DNA of 32,245 nucleotides from Sulfurimonas sp. (GTDB taxonomy: Bacteria > Campylobacterota > Campylobacteria > Campylobacterales > Sulfurimonadaceae): contig NZ_JALOAN010000024.1 in the NCBI RefSeq assembly GCF_023228785.1, positions 1 through 32,245 of the forward strand. The letters are read 5' to 3'. Under the pieces are notes generated by a model. It was given only the letters and a program-made list of their open reading frames with translations. It had not been told where the DNA came from and searched no databases. Made by a program: the position numbers and the translations under genes. Shown here one piece after another: positions 15,915 through 24,093 of the stretch. The stretch's first letter is position 1. Each line of letters begins with the position of its first letter.

Positions 15915-17821
15915 AGTTAAAGATCTCCATAGCCTTTATACTCATTTTTTTGGTATGTGGCGTTTTTTTAAAATTTTTATCAACCTCAAAACGCGATGTA
16001 ATACAGAGTGCCGCAGATAAAAATATAGAGTTTTTAAGAGTTGCAAGTAACTCTATCTTAGATACTTATCTGCTTCTAGCCCAAAAAAGTTATTACAGTA
16101 CTATTAATAAAGAGACAAAAGAGATCTTAAAAAAATTCAAATATGCAGATGAGTCTCAAAAAGCTATCTTAAGAGGAAAGCTTTATAGGCTTTTGTATAA
16201 AGACTATGAGTTTTTAACCAAGCTAAATGTAAGACAATTTCACTTTCATACGCATGATTCTAAGAGCTTACTTAGATTTCACCTGCCATATAAAAATGGT
16301 GATTCTCTAAAAGAGATTCGAAGTTCTGTTAGGATTGCAAATAGTGAGTTTAGAGATGTTATGGGTTTTGAAGGTGGCAAACTCTATCCTGGTTACAGGT
16401 ATGTTTTTCCTATTTTTGATGAAGAAGAGCATTTAGGAAGTGTTGAATTTTCAATCTCTTTTGAGGGAATAGAAAAAAAACTTAGAAGCATTTTTCCATC
16501 TTTTACTCATAAGATAATCTTAGATAAAAAAACAAGTTATGAGAAGGTGTTTAAAGATCATAAAGACTTTTTTGCACCATCACAACTAAGTAGTGACTAC
16601 TACTTAGAAAACCCAACAATCTCACAGATAAACAAAAAAGCATCAAGAGATCCTTTTGTCAACAAGATTACAGATCTAGTAAAAAGTAGTGAAGGTTTTT
16701 TAGAAAAGCTAAACAAAAAAAAGAGTTTTTCTTTACCTATAATACATGATAACAAAGGATGTGTAGCAGTTTTTTTAAACTTAAAAAATCTAGATAATGA
16801 GAGCGCTGGTTATATAGTTTCGTATGCTCCTCTTGATGAAATTGCCACTGCAAAAGCAAGATATGAATTTTTTATGATAATAGTTTTAGTAGTATCTTTA
16901 CTACTTTTTATTCTTATTGTAGCCATAATCATACAGATGCAAAAGGTAAAAGATGAAGCTCTTAAGATACAAAGATTTATGGATGTTCAAAACTCTATAG
17001 TAATACTTACTGACGGAGTAAAATTCAACTTTGCCAATCAAAAGTTTTTTAACTTTTTTAACTATCAAGATATAGAAGCATTTTTAGAGAAATATGATTG
17101 TATTTGTGATTTATTTATAAGAGATGAAAATTTCTTTAGCTTGAGTGATGTAAAAAAAGATGAAAAACATTGGGTTGAGAGCCTCTTAAACCTTCCAGGA
17201 AGAGCTAGGATAGTCTTAATGTATGACTCAATCATGACTCCTCACGCTTTTTCAATCTCAATAAATCAATATGATACAAATTACTATGTTGTTGATTTTG
17301 CAGATATTAGTGATGCTATGAGTGAAAAACTTCAGCTTCAAAAACAGGTCTTAAAAGATACGTTAACAAATGCATACAACAGAGTATATTTTGATAAAAA
17401 TATCGACTCAATACTAGAGATAAATAAAAAAGAGAGTAGTTACACTGCTATCATCTTCTTTGATATAGACTTTTTCAAAAAAGTGAATGATACCCATGGT
17501 CATGGAGTAGGAGATGAGGTTTTAAAAACACTCTCAGATATTGTAAGGGACAACATAAGAAAAGATGATAAGCTTATTCGTTGGGGCGGAGAAGAGTTTA
17601 TCGTACTCTTAGCTGCTAAGTATATAGAAGAAGCAACTAAACTAGCTGAGCATCTAAGGATAGCTATTGAAAAATATAATTTTGACACTATAGGGTCACT
17701 AACTTGTAGTTTTGGAGTCTCTTTGCATAAAACTGGGGATATACAAAACACTATAAAAGAAGCCGATGAGAGGCTTTATCAGGCAAAAAGATCTGGTAGA
17801 AATAGAGTGATCTCAAGTTAA
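15911..17821 (+). CDS. Membrane-bound diguanylate cyclase with periplasmic sensor domain
   Basis: The 636-aa protein has an N-terminal membrane segment (about 5-23), a large periplasmic sensor of the Cache type (about 30-315) and a second helix (about 318-340). A poorly conserved PAS-like region comes next (about 350-475). The C-terminal GGDEF domain has the active motif GGEEF (RWGGEEFIVLL), and RKDD sits five residues before it as a product-inhibition I-site. The enzyme makes cyclic di-GMP from two GTP. Its ATG overlaps the end of the PhnD-like gene, so the binding protein may present its ligand to this sensor. Confidence 0.92.
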   Translation: MKLKISIAFILIFLVCGVFLKFLSTSKRDVIQSAADKNIEFLRVASNSILDTYLLLAQKSYYSTINKETKEILKKFKYADESQKAILRGKLYRLLYKDYEFLTKLNVRQFHFHTHDSKSLLRFHLPYKNGDSLKEIRSSVRIANSEFRDVMGFEGGKLYPGYRYVFPIFDEEEHLGSVEFSISFEGIEKKLRSIFPSFTHKIILDKKTSYEKVFKDHKDFFAPSQLSSDYYLENPTISQINKKASRDPFVNKITDLVKSSEGFLEKLNKKKSFSLPIIHDNKGCVAVFLNLKNLDNESAGYIVSYAPLDEIATAKARYEFFMIIVLVVSLLLFILIVAIIIQMQKVKDEALKIQRFMDVQNSIVILTDGVKFNFANQKFFNFFNYQDIEAFLEKYDCICDLFIRDENFFSLSDVKKDEKHWVESLLNLPGRARIVLMYDSIMTPHAFSISINQYDTNYYVVDFADISDAMSEKLQLQKQVLKDTLTNAYNRVYFDKNIDSILEINKKESSYTAIIFFDIDFFKKVNDTHGHGVGDEVLKTLSDIVRDNIRKDDKLIRWGGEEFIVLLAAKYIEEATKLAEHLRIAIEKYNFDTIGSLTCSFGVSLHKTGDIQNTIKEADERLYQAKRSGRNRVISS

Positions 17822-17840
17822 ACATTAACAACTTTTTTCA

Positions 17841-17864
17841 GAAGTGAGGTTTTAGCCTCGCTTC
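17841..17864. terminator. Hairpin between convergent diguanylate cyclase and Cys-rich genes
   Basis: A 9-bp stem (GAAGTGAGG at 17841-17849 with CCTCGCTTC at 17856-17864, one G-U pair) has a 6-nt loop. It lies midway in the 53-bp gap between two convergent genes. The T-tract on either side is poor, so termination strength is uncertain. Confidence 0.5.
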
Positions 17865-17874
17865 CATTTATGCC

Positions 17875-18240
17875 TTATTTAGTTGGGCAGTTGCCAGATT
17901 TACAACTCTTAGCTTTAGCTTTTTTACTATCGCACTTCTTAGCATCGCACTTCATGCCTTTGTCAGACTTTTGTCCGCATTTGCAATCTTTACATTTACA
18001 ATCCCCACAAGGACAGTTTTCATTACCACAGCTAGACATTTTTTTGTCACATTTGCATTCAGCACCACACTTACAAGTTTTATCAGACTTACACTTTGCA
18101 TCATCACAGCTCTTTTTTTGCATCTTAGAGCTGTCACACTTACCTGAGTCACATTTCATCTGAGCATTAAGCGTTGTAGAACCTAGAGCCAAAAACATAA
18201 TTGCTCCAAAAAGAAGAGCCAAGAGGTTTAGTTTTTTCAT
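17875..18240 (-). CDS. Exported cysteine/lysine-rich protein, metallothionein-like composition
   Basis: I start at ATG 18240, where a normal signal peptide begins (MKKLNLLALLFGAIMFLALG, cut near LNAQ); an upstream in-frame extension to 18330 is not supported. The mature part of about 93 residues has 19 Cys, many as CKC, CPC or CKDCKC, mixed with Lys, Asp and Ser and almost no hydrophobic residues. This composition resembles metal-storage proteins, but the protein is exported, unlike most metallothioneins. Metal binding is inferred from composition only. It is a single-gene unit divergent from the DUF234 gene, with about 220 bp between them. Confidence 0.78.
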   Translation of the reverse strand: MKKLNLLALLFGAIMFLALGSTTLNAQMKCDSGKCDSSKMQKKSCDDAKCKSDKTCKCGAECKCDKKMSSCGNENCPCGDCKCKDCKCGQKSDKGMKCDAKKCDSKKAKAKSCKSGNCPTK

Positions 18241-18481
18241 TTTTCGTATCCTTGAAATTAAATGGAGATTATTGTAGCATAAAAAATATTTATAAAACGA
18301 CATCTCTTTTGCATGCTTAAAGTAGCTCAAAGTAGAGCTTGATAGATAGTTTGATACAATAACAAAAGTAAGTCCTTTTTGATCTACAAAGAGATATCAA
18401 AAAACAATTATAAGCCTATTTAATGTACAATCTTAAAAACAAAACTTTAAAGGCTCTACCATTAAAACACTACAAGAACAA

Positions 18482-19318
18482 TTGAAATCTTTTTGCCACG
18501 AACATAAAATAGATAACATCCAAAAAGCCATAGAACTCTTTAGCATCTTTGGTGGCGTAGAATGGGGCGAGATAGATCTAGCGGTAAAGCCCTTTGATCT
18601 TGTAAAAAAACTCATTTTAGATGACTATACTTTTATACGAAACGACATCAGTATAACTACTACAGGACTTCCTCTTTATCACTCCATACTAAGTGCAATT
18701 GCACTAGGTGATGGAAGAGTTCACTCGGCCCTAAAACATGCAAATGTTAATATCGAAGTAGGAACTAAAGCCATAGACGAGCTTTTAAAAATAGGCATCA
18801 TTACAAAAGAAAAACCTAGAGTAAAGTCAAAAAATGACTACAATGTATCTAATAAACTTCACTTTAACACGCCATTTATGAGATTTTGGTTTGCATTTGT
18901 ATCACCTATTTTTAAGGGGATAAAAGAGGGCGATTATAAAGAGATAGAAGATAGGTTTAACAAACGAATATCAGAGTTTGAGGGTTATATTTTCGAACAA
19001 CTCTCACAAGAGTTTTTAAAAACTTCATTTGTTGATGATGCTATTGTTGAGAATGGAAACTATTGGGATAAAGATACCGAGATAGATATCTATGCAAAGA
19101 GCAGATCTAAAAAAGTCATAGTTGGTTCATGTAGATATACAAACTCTAAAATTAAAAAAAGTGAACTTACAAAACTACAAGAAAAAGCTCAAGAAGCAGG
19201 CATAAAAGCCGATATTTTTGTTCTTTTTGCAAAAAATGGTTTCTCAAGCGAGCTTAAATCGTTAAAGAGTGATGCTTTGAGACTTTACACTCTAAAGAGT
19301 TTTAAATCTCTTTTATAA
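18482..19318 (+). CDS. DUF234-domain protein without the usual ATPase part
   Basis: The 278-aa soluble protein has an N-terminal helical region, a winged-helix-like part (GLPLYHSILSAIALGDGRVHSALKHANV then LLKIGIITKEKP) and a C-terminal nuclease-like fold. The latter contains NYWDKDTEIDIYAKSRSKKVIVGSCRY, similar to the DUF234 domain found after archaeal-type AAA ATPases. Here no ATPase precedes it. The TTG at 18482 is the first usual start codon. However, the frame stays open upstream and an ATT at 18461 has AAAGG 7 nt before it, so the true N terminus may include IKTLQEQ. The hydrolase gene follows after 10 nt. Function unknown. Confidence 0.78.
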   Translation: MKSFCHEHKIDNIQKAIELFSIFGGVEWGEIDLAVKPFDLVKKLILDDYTFIRNDISITTTGLPLYHSILSAIALGDGRVHSALKHANVNIEVGTKAIDELLKIGIITKEKPRVKSKNDYNVSNKLHFNTPFMRFWFAFVSPIFKGIKEGDYKEIEDRFNKRISEFEGYIFEQLSQEFLKTSFVDDAIVENGNYWDKDTEIDIYAKSRSKKVIVGSCRYTNSKIKKSELTKLQEKAQEAGIKADIFVLFAKNGFSSELKSLKSDALRLYTLKSFKSLL

Positions 19319-19328
19319 AGGTAAAAAA

Positions 19329-19865
19329 ATGAAGAAAAAAATCTTACTACTTCATGGTTGGGGAGGAAGTGATGCACCTCATTGGCAAAGTTATATAGCA
19401 GCTGAGATTGCTAGAGATTATGGTTGTGTAAGTTTTTTAAAACTACCAAATTTTGAGTCACCTGATAAAGACATATGGATCAAAGAGACTCTAAAAGAAC
19501 TTCGAGAGTTTAGAGCAGATATTGTGATCTGCCACTCTCTTGCAAATACTTTGTGGTTTCATATGTGTAATAGTGGACTCTTAGAAGATGTAAAGTATCT
19601 GTTTTTAGTTGCACCTCCAAGTTTAAACTCAAATATAGATGAGTTAAAAAACTTTTTCCCTATCCAAGCTCCTAAAGATCTACATGCAAAAAATGCTCTC
19701 TTGATTTGTTCTGACAATGATCCATATATGAGTATTGAAGAAGCTAAAGAACTTAGAGATACGCTAGGCATAGAGATGGAGATCTTAAAAAATGCAGGGC
19801 ATATAAATGCAGATAGTGGTTTTGGCGAGTGGGAGTGGATGCTCCAAAAAATAAAGTCGTTATAA
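19329..19865 (+). CDS. RBBP9/YdeN-family serine alpha/beta hydrolase
   Basis: The 178-aa cytoplasmic protein opens with ILLLHGWGGSDAPHWQSYI, which is diagnostic for the Ser_hydrolase (RBBP9/YdeN) family. The catalytic triad is visible: Ser70 in CHSLA, Asp in ICSDNDPYMS, and His in NAGHINADSGFGEW. Length fits the family. The natural substrate is unknown for bacterial members. It lies 10 nt after the DUF234 gene and 16 nt before a small ORF, so the three are probably one transcript. Confidence 0.9.
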   Translation: MKKKILLLHGWGGSDAPHWQSYIAAEIARDYGCVSFLKLPNFESPDKDIWIKETLKELREFRADIVICHSLANTLWFHMCNSGLLEDVKYLFLVAPPSLNSNIDELKNFFPIQAPKDLHAKNALLICSDNDPYMSIEEAKELRDTLGIEMEILKNAGHINADSGFGEWEWMLQKIKSL

Positions 19866-19881
19866 AAAATAAAAGGATTGT

Positions 19882-20085
19882 TTGGTGAACGATACAGTAG
19901 AAGAATTAGAATCAGAATTACAAATGGCATACTTAAACATAGACAATATTGCAGCGAGAGTTTCAAACAAAGAGCTTGATGCATATGAAGGGTTTTTGGA
20001 GTCGCAGAAGTGGAAAGACAGAATTGTAGAGATAGGCTATGCTTTAAAAGAGAAGGGCATAGATATAACTCAAAGAGTTGAGTAG
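19882..20085 (+). CDS. Small acidic helical protein (66-67 aa), function unknown
   Basis: The start is either TTG 19882 or GTG 19885; AAAAGG at 19871-19876 serves both. The product (beginning VNDTVEELESELQMAYL) is predicted to be helical, with two segments of alternating charged and hydrophobic residues, and may form a coiled coil. The later part has WKDRIVEIGYALKEKGIDITQRVE. Position close behind the hydrolase gene and a good RBS support it as real. I do not recognise the family. Confidence 0.7.
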   Translation: MVNDTVEELESELQMAYLNIDNIAARVSNKELDAYEGFLESQKWKDRIVEIGYALKEKGIDITQRVE

Positions 20086-20114
20086 ATTTATCAAAGCTTA
20101 AAGAAAAAAAAGTA

Positions 20115-20156
20115 TTGGCATACATCAAGTTCTTTATTTTTTATTTTCGGTACACT
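20115..20156 (+). promoter_or_regulatory. FNR/DNR/NNR-like box and -10-like hexamer upstream of the ygbA-like gene
   Basis: TTGGCATACATCAA at 20115-20128 differs from the TTGAC-N4-ATCAA box at nirC by one base in the left half. A -10-like TACACT at 20151-20156 follows after a 22-nt gap, exactly the gap seen at the nirC promoter. The gene starts at 20193. Binding is not shown; the matched spacing is the support. Confidence 0.5.
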
Positions 20157-20192
20157 ACATATCAAGCGAACAAATAAAATAAAGCATAAGAG

Positions 20193-20558
20193 ATGACTGA
20201 AGAAAAATTTATCCATGACAGTCAGACTGTCTTAAAGTTTATCCAATGTTACTGTGACAATGAGCATACAAAGGCTGATAAAAAAATAGATTTCATCCCT
20301 CTTTGTTATAAACAAAGAGATCTAAATGAGTCTATCCACTACACTCTTTGCGATAGATGCCAAGAGACACTCTACTACTCATATATAAAACTGCAAAATT
20401 GTCCACACGATGAAAAGCCTAGTTGTAGAAAATGTCCAAAACCTTGTTATGATAAAAAAGAGTGGAAGCATTTAGCAAAGATCATGCGCTATAGCGGTCT
20501 GAAATTTGGGATCCTTAGAATTAAAAAACTCTTTAAAGGATTTCAAAAGAGTGCATAG
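20193..20558 (+). CDS. YgbA_NO-family protein (nitrogen-oxide-responsive)
   Basis: The 121-aa soluble protein belongs to the family named for a nitrous-oxide-stimulated promoter (E. coli YgbA). Recognisable parts are the Cys-rich LCDRCQETLYYSYIKLQNC and PSCRKCPKPCYDKKEW, followed by the typical end LAKIMRYSGLKFG. The four-Cys group near residues 80-90 could bind a metal or Fe-S cluster. In enterobacteria ygbA is induced by NO through NsrR. Here a box of the FNR/DNR/NNR type sits at the promoter instead. The context of nir and nor genes fits a role in coping with NO. Confidence 0.87.
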   Translation: MTEEKFIHDSQTVLKFIQCYCDNEHTKADKKIDFIPLCYKQRDLNESIHYTLCDRCQETLYYSYIKLQNCPHDEKPSCRKCPKPCYDKKEWKHLAKIMRYSGLKFGILRIKKLFKGFQKSA

Positions 20559-20568
20559 ATGTTTTCAT

Positions 20569-20699
20569 ATACTCTTATTCTCTTGCTCTGCGTGGGAGTT
20601 TACATATATACTACAACTCAGATATATATGAGTTCCAACGCAGAGCGTGGGAACTAGTTACGATGAGCTCCACAATGGTGGTCATTAAAATAAGAGTAT
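20569..20699. repeat. REP/BIME-like nested palindromic element
   Basis: The outer arms are perfect 11-bp inverted repeats (20569-20579 and 20689-20699). Inside are 9-bp inverted repeats GCTCTGCGT (20585-20593) and ACGCAGAGC (20638-20646). The right-hand copy is itself a hairpin, GTTCCAACGC-AGA-GCGTGGGAAC (20632-20654, one mismatch), closely like the GTTCCCACGC... REP palindromes common in bacteria. A small AT-rich palindrome (AACTCA...TGAGTT) sits between. No coding potential is seen. It fills the gap between the ygbA-like gene and tex. No REP-associated transposase lies in the window. Confidence 0.7.
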
Positions 20700-20724
20700 A
20701 ATTGCACAAAAAAGAAAGATACCT

Positions 20725-22821
20725 ATGCAAAATCTCATTGACATACTTAGCCAAAAAACCTCTTTAAAAAAAGAACATATAAAAAACATACTAAAGCTAC
20801 TAGATGAGGGATCTACCATCCCTTTTATTGCACGATATCGTAAAGAGTTGAGCGGTGGAGCGAGCGATGAAGATCTTCGTGAGTTTGAGCTAATATATAT
20901 AGGTGCTAAAAACTTACTTGAGCGTAAAGCTGAGGTTTTAAGACTCATCGAAGAGCGAGCAACTCTTAGTGATGTTATTAGAAAAAGTATAGAAGAAGCT
21001 GATAGCTTAAGGGTTTTAGAAGATATTTATAGACCATTTAAAGAGTCTAAAAATACTCGTGCGACTGTTGCTATAAAAAATGGACTAACTCCACTTGCAA
21101 ACACCCTGCAAAGTGCAAAACTAAGTAGATCTGAGTTTATAACTGAGGCAAAAAAGTTTGTAAAAGGCGATGTTAAGAGCATAGATGAAGCGATAGATGG
21201 AGCTAAAGATATCTTAGCTCAAAGATACTCTGAATCACCTCGTGAGCGAAGTGTTTTGCGAGAGAGTATGCTAAAGTTTGCGACTTTAGAGACTAAAAAA
21301 ACAAAGAGTTTTAAAGAGGATGGAGTCTTTAAAAACTTAGCAGGTAAATCTGAGAAGATAGCCTATATCCCAGCATATCGTTATCTTGCTATTATGCGCG
21401 GGGTTAGAGAAAAAGAGTTAAGCGTAAAGATTGTTACAGATCTAGAGAGATTGGAGCAAAATATAAGACGCTTTAAGATCCCAAGCCACGCTTCAAGTTC
21501 GAGTGAGATCTTGTTTGAGGCTTATCAAGATGGATTAAAAAGACTCTTACTGCCATCGCTAGAGAGAGAAGTTCATAGCATTGTAAAAGAGAGAGCAGAT
21601 CTCTCATCCATAAATGTTTTTGGGAAAAATCTTACGCAACTTCTTATGACTCCGCCAATTACCCCAAGAGTTATTTTAGGAGTAGATCCAGCTTATGTGA
21701 GCGGATGTAAGTTAGCAGTAATAGATGAGAGTTCAAACTATCTTGCTTCTGCGGTTATTTACCCAACACAACCAAGAAATGACTACGAGGGCTCTAAAAG
21801 AGTAGTCTTAGATCTTGTAAAAAAGCACTCTATTACAAGTGTAGCCATAGGAAATGGAACTGGATCTCGTGAGACTCAAGAGTTTTTTGCAAAGCTTATA
21901 GAAGAGGAAAAACTCTCTTTAGGCTACACTGTAGTCTCAGAAGCTGGTGCTTCCGTCTATTCAGCTTCAAAAATAGCTCAAGATGAATACCCAAAACTAG
22001 ATGTGACCATAAGAGGTGCGATATCCATTGCTGATAGACTTCGAGATCCAATGGCAGCTCTTGTAAAGATAGATGCGAAATCTCTGGGCATTGGAGAGTA
22101 TCAGCACGATGTGGATCAAAAACTTCTCTCAAAAAGACTAGACGATGTGACAGGAGATCTAGTAAACCGCGTTGGAGTAGATCTAAACTCGGCATCGGCT
22201 TTTTTACTCTCTCATATAGCTGGAATCGGTTTAAAGGTGGCTCAAAATATCGTCAAATATCGTCAAACAAATGGTGCATTTAAGACAAAGAGTGAGCTTT
22301 TAAAAGTAAAAGGTTTAGGCAAAAAAGCTTATGAACAAGCTGCTGGATTTGTCCGTGTAAAAGATGGTAAAAATATCTTTGATAACTCTGGGATCCATCC
22401 TGAGAGTTACGATGTAGCAAAAAAGCTAGATCTGGTCGAGTTACAAAACCTAGATCTTCACTCAAAAGCGAACGAGTTAAATGTAGGTTTTGAGACTTTA
22501 AAGGACATTGTAAAAGAGCTAATAAAACCAGGGTTTGATCCAAGAGAGGAGCTTCCTAGTATTGTTTTTAAAAAGGGCTTGACTAACATTGAGATGCTTC
22601 AAGAGGGAAGTGTGATCTCTGGAATTGTGCGAAATATTACAGACTTTGGTGCATTTGTTGACATTGGACTAAAAAACGATGGAATGATCCATATCTCGAA
22701 GATGAGTGAGAAACGGATAAAACACCCATTTGAACTACTCTCTATAAACCAACATTTGCCAAGCATAAGAGTAGTTTCGGTGGACTTCAAAACACAAAAG
22801 GTAGAACTTAGTTTGATTTAG
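20725..22821 (+). CDS. tex: Tex-family RNA-binding transcription accessory protein
   Basis: The 698-aa cytoplasmic protein contains all Tex parts. The N-terminal helical region includes STIPFIARYRKELSGGASDEDLRE. A YqgF/RuvX-like RNase H fold follows (about 325-450, ILGVDPAYVSGCKLAVID). Then come helix-hairpin-helix motifs (about 500-560, IAGIGLKVAQNIVKYR and LLKVKGLGKKAYEQAAGF) and a C-terminal S1 domain (about 630-698, GSVISGIVRNITDFGAFVDIG). Tex binds nucleic acid and affects transcription and stress survival. It is a single gene between a REP-like element and sorA. Confidence 0.96.
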   Translation: MQNLIDILSQKTSLKKEHIKNILKLLDEGSTIPFIARYRKELSGGASDEDLREFELIYIGAKNLLERKAEVLRLIEERATLSDVIRKSIEEADSLRVLEDIYRPFKESKNTRATVAIKNGLTPLANTLQSAKLSRSEFITEAKKFVKGDVKSIDEAIDGAKDILAQRYSESPRERSVLRESMLKFATLETKKTKSFKEDGVFKNLAGKSEKIAYIPAYRYLAIMRGVREKELSVKIVTDLERLEQNIRRFKIPSHASSSSEILFEAYQDGLKRLLLPSLEREVHSIVKERADLSSINVFGKNLTQLLMTPPITPRVILGVDPAYVSGCKLAVIDESSNYLASAVIYPTQPRNDYEGSKRVVLDLVKKHSITSVAIGNGTGSRETQEFFAKLIEEEKLSLGYTVVSEAGASVYSASKIAQDEYPKLDVTIRGAISIADRLRDPMAALVKIDAKSLGIGEYQHDVDQKLLSKRLDDVTGDLVNRVGVDLNSASAFLLSHIAGIGLKVAQNIVKYRQTNGAFKTKSELLKVKGLGKKAYEQAAGFVRVKDGKNIFDNSGIHPESYDVAKKLDLVELQNLDLHSKANELNVGFETLKDIVKELIKPGFDPREELPSIVFKKGLTNIEMLQEGSVISGIVRNITDFGAFVDIGLKNDGMIHISKMSEKRIKHPFELLSINQHLPSIRVVSVDFKTQKVELSLI

Positions 22822-22852
22822 TAAAAAGTTGACAAGTCTACTATTTTTGCTT

Positions 22853-22882
22853 TAACTTTTGTGTTAGAATAACAAAAAGTTA
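22853..22882 (+). promoter_or_regulatory. Hairpin directly before the sorA ribosome binding site
   Basis: TAACTTTT (22853-22860) pairs with AAAAGTTA (22875-22882), and an inner TGTTA-GAA-TAACA stem stacks on it with one bulged base. It ends just before AAAAGGA, the RBS of sorA. It might end tex transcripts, but the T-run is missing. It could instead be a leader structure or operator of sorAB. Confidence 0.45.
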
Positions 22883-22898
22883 TAAAAGGACTTAATAG

Positions 22899-24092
22899 AT
22901 GCAAAGAAGAGACTTTTTTCGACTCTCACTCAGTGCTTGTGCGGTTGTCCTTGGCTCAAACGTATTTGGATCAACTCGTGAGCCACTTGATAACCAGAGA
23001 GTTATAGATGTTGCATTTCCACAAAAGCGACCACTCATAACTTATTCAGATAGACCTCCTCTTTTAGAGACTCCTATGGAATTTTTTAAAGATGCAATCA
23101 CTCCAAATGATGCTTTTTTTGTAAGATGGCATATGCCTCGCATCCCAGTTCACAAGTACATTGATACTTATAGACTCTCAATCCATGGAGCTGTTAAAAA
23201 GCATACTTATCTCTCATTAGATGAGCTAAAGAGTGAGTTTGAACAGGTTGAGATCACAGCTGTAATGCAGTGTGGGGGAAATTCCAGATCTGCATTTGTA
23301 CCAACAACAAGCGGTATACAGTGGGGAAATGGTGCTATGGGTTGTGCAAAGTTTAAGGGCGTAAGACTAAAAGATGTACTTGATCGCGTGGGACTTGACA
23401 AAGATGCAAGATGGGTAGGTTTAAATGGCGATGACAAGGCGGCTTTTCACAAGACTGAGAACTTTAAAAGAGAGTTGGCACTTAGTGAAATAAACGAAAA
23501 TGTTATCATAGCTTATGAGATGAACGGCGAGGAGTTGCCATTTTTAAATGGTTATCCAATTCGTTTAATAGTTCCAGGAATGTACTCAGATAGTTGGGTT
23601 AAGATGCTTAGCAACATAAGTGTGACAAAAGAGTACCAAGAGCTTTTTTACATGGACAAAGCTTACCGCATAGCTGATAATGAGTGCGAGTGTGAAGAGC
23701 CAGACAACTTAGCTAAAAAAACAAAGCCCATCACAACTATGAACATCAAGTCTGTTATAGCTTACCCAAAAAATGGCTCAAGTATAAAAGTAGATGCAAA
23801 CATCGTAGCAAAAGGTGTAGCGTTTGACAGTGGTAATGGTATAAAAGAAGTTCTTATCTCAGTTGATGATGGAAAAAACTGGGCTAAAGCAGAGCTTGGC
23901 GATGAACTTTCACTCTTTGCATTTAGAGAGTTTAAATTTGCTTTTAGGGCTAAGAGCCGTGGAGTTTTGACCATTATGGCAAAAGCTATAAATAATTTAG
24001 GCGAAGAACAGCCAAAAGCTAGTGCTATAAAGTGGAATAGAGGCGGTTATAAATATAACGGCATCGACACAATTTCTTTAGAGGTAGTATAA
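22899..24092 (+). CDS. sorA: Sulfite dehydrogenase molybdopterin subunit SorA
   Basis: This 397-aa periplasmic enzyme of the sulfite oxidase family oxidises sulfite to sulfate. The N terminus has a Tat-type signal (QRRDFFRLSLSACAVVLG), as expected for a cofactor-loaded molybdoenzyme. The Mo-binding domain has FVRWHMPRIP and the Mo-ligand Cys125 in VMQCGGNSRSAF, then GCAKFKGVRLKDVL and NGYPIRLIVPGMYSDSWVKML. A C-terminal Mo-co dimerisation domain (about 285-397) follows. The cytochrome gene sorB starts 1 nt after the stop. A TTGACA at 22829-22834 may be the -35 of its promoter. Confidence 0.93.
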   Translation: MQRRDFFRLSLSACAVVLGSNVFGSTREPLDNQRVIDVAFPQKRPLITYSDRPPLLETPMEFFKDAITPNDAFFVRWHMPRIPVHKYIDTYRLSIHGAVKKHTYLSLDELKSEFEQVEITAVMQCGGNSRSAFVPTTSGIQWGNGAMGCAKFKGVRLKDVLDRVGLDKDARWVGLNGDDKAAFHKTENFKRELALSEINENVIIAYEMNGEELPFLNGYPIRLIVPGMYSDSWVKMLSNISVTKEYQELFYMDKAYRIADNECECEEPDNLAKKTKPITTMNIKSVIAYPKNGSSIKVDANIVAKGVAFDSGNGIKEVLISVDDGKNWAKAELGDELSLFAFREFKFAFRAKSRGVLTIMAKAINNLGEEQPKASAIKWNRGGYKYNGIDTISLEVV

Positions 24093-24093
24093 G

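Noticed and set aside
17870..18163. Plus-strand ORF opposite the Cys-rich gene
   Set aside because: Its His/Leu/Ser-rich product is the antisense of the Cys/Lys codons; the minus strand has a signal peptide and proper start.
19559..20128. 189-aa minus-strand ORF across the hydrolase and small ORF
   Set aside because: The hydrolase on the plus strand has a full catalytic triad; the minus ORF has shadow-like composition.
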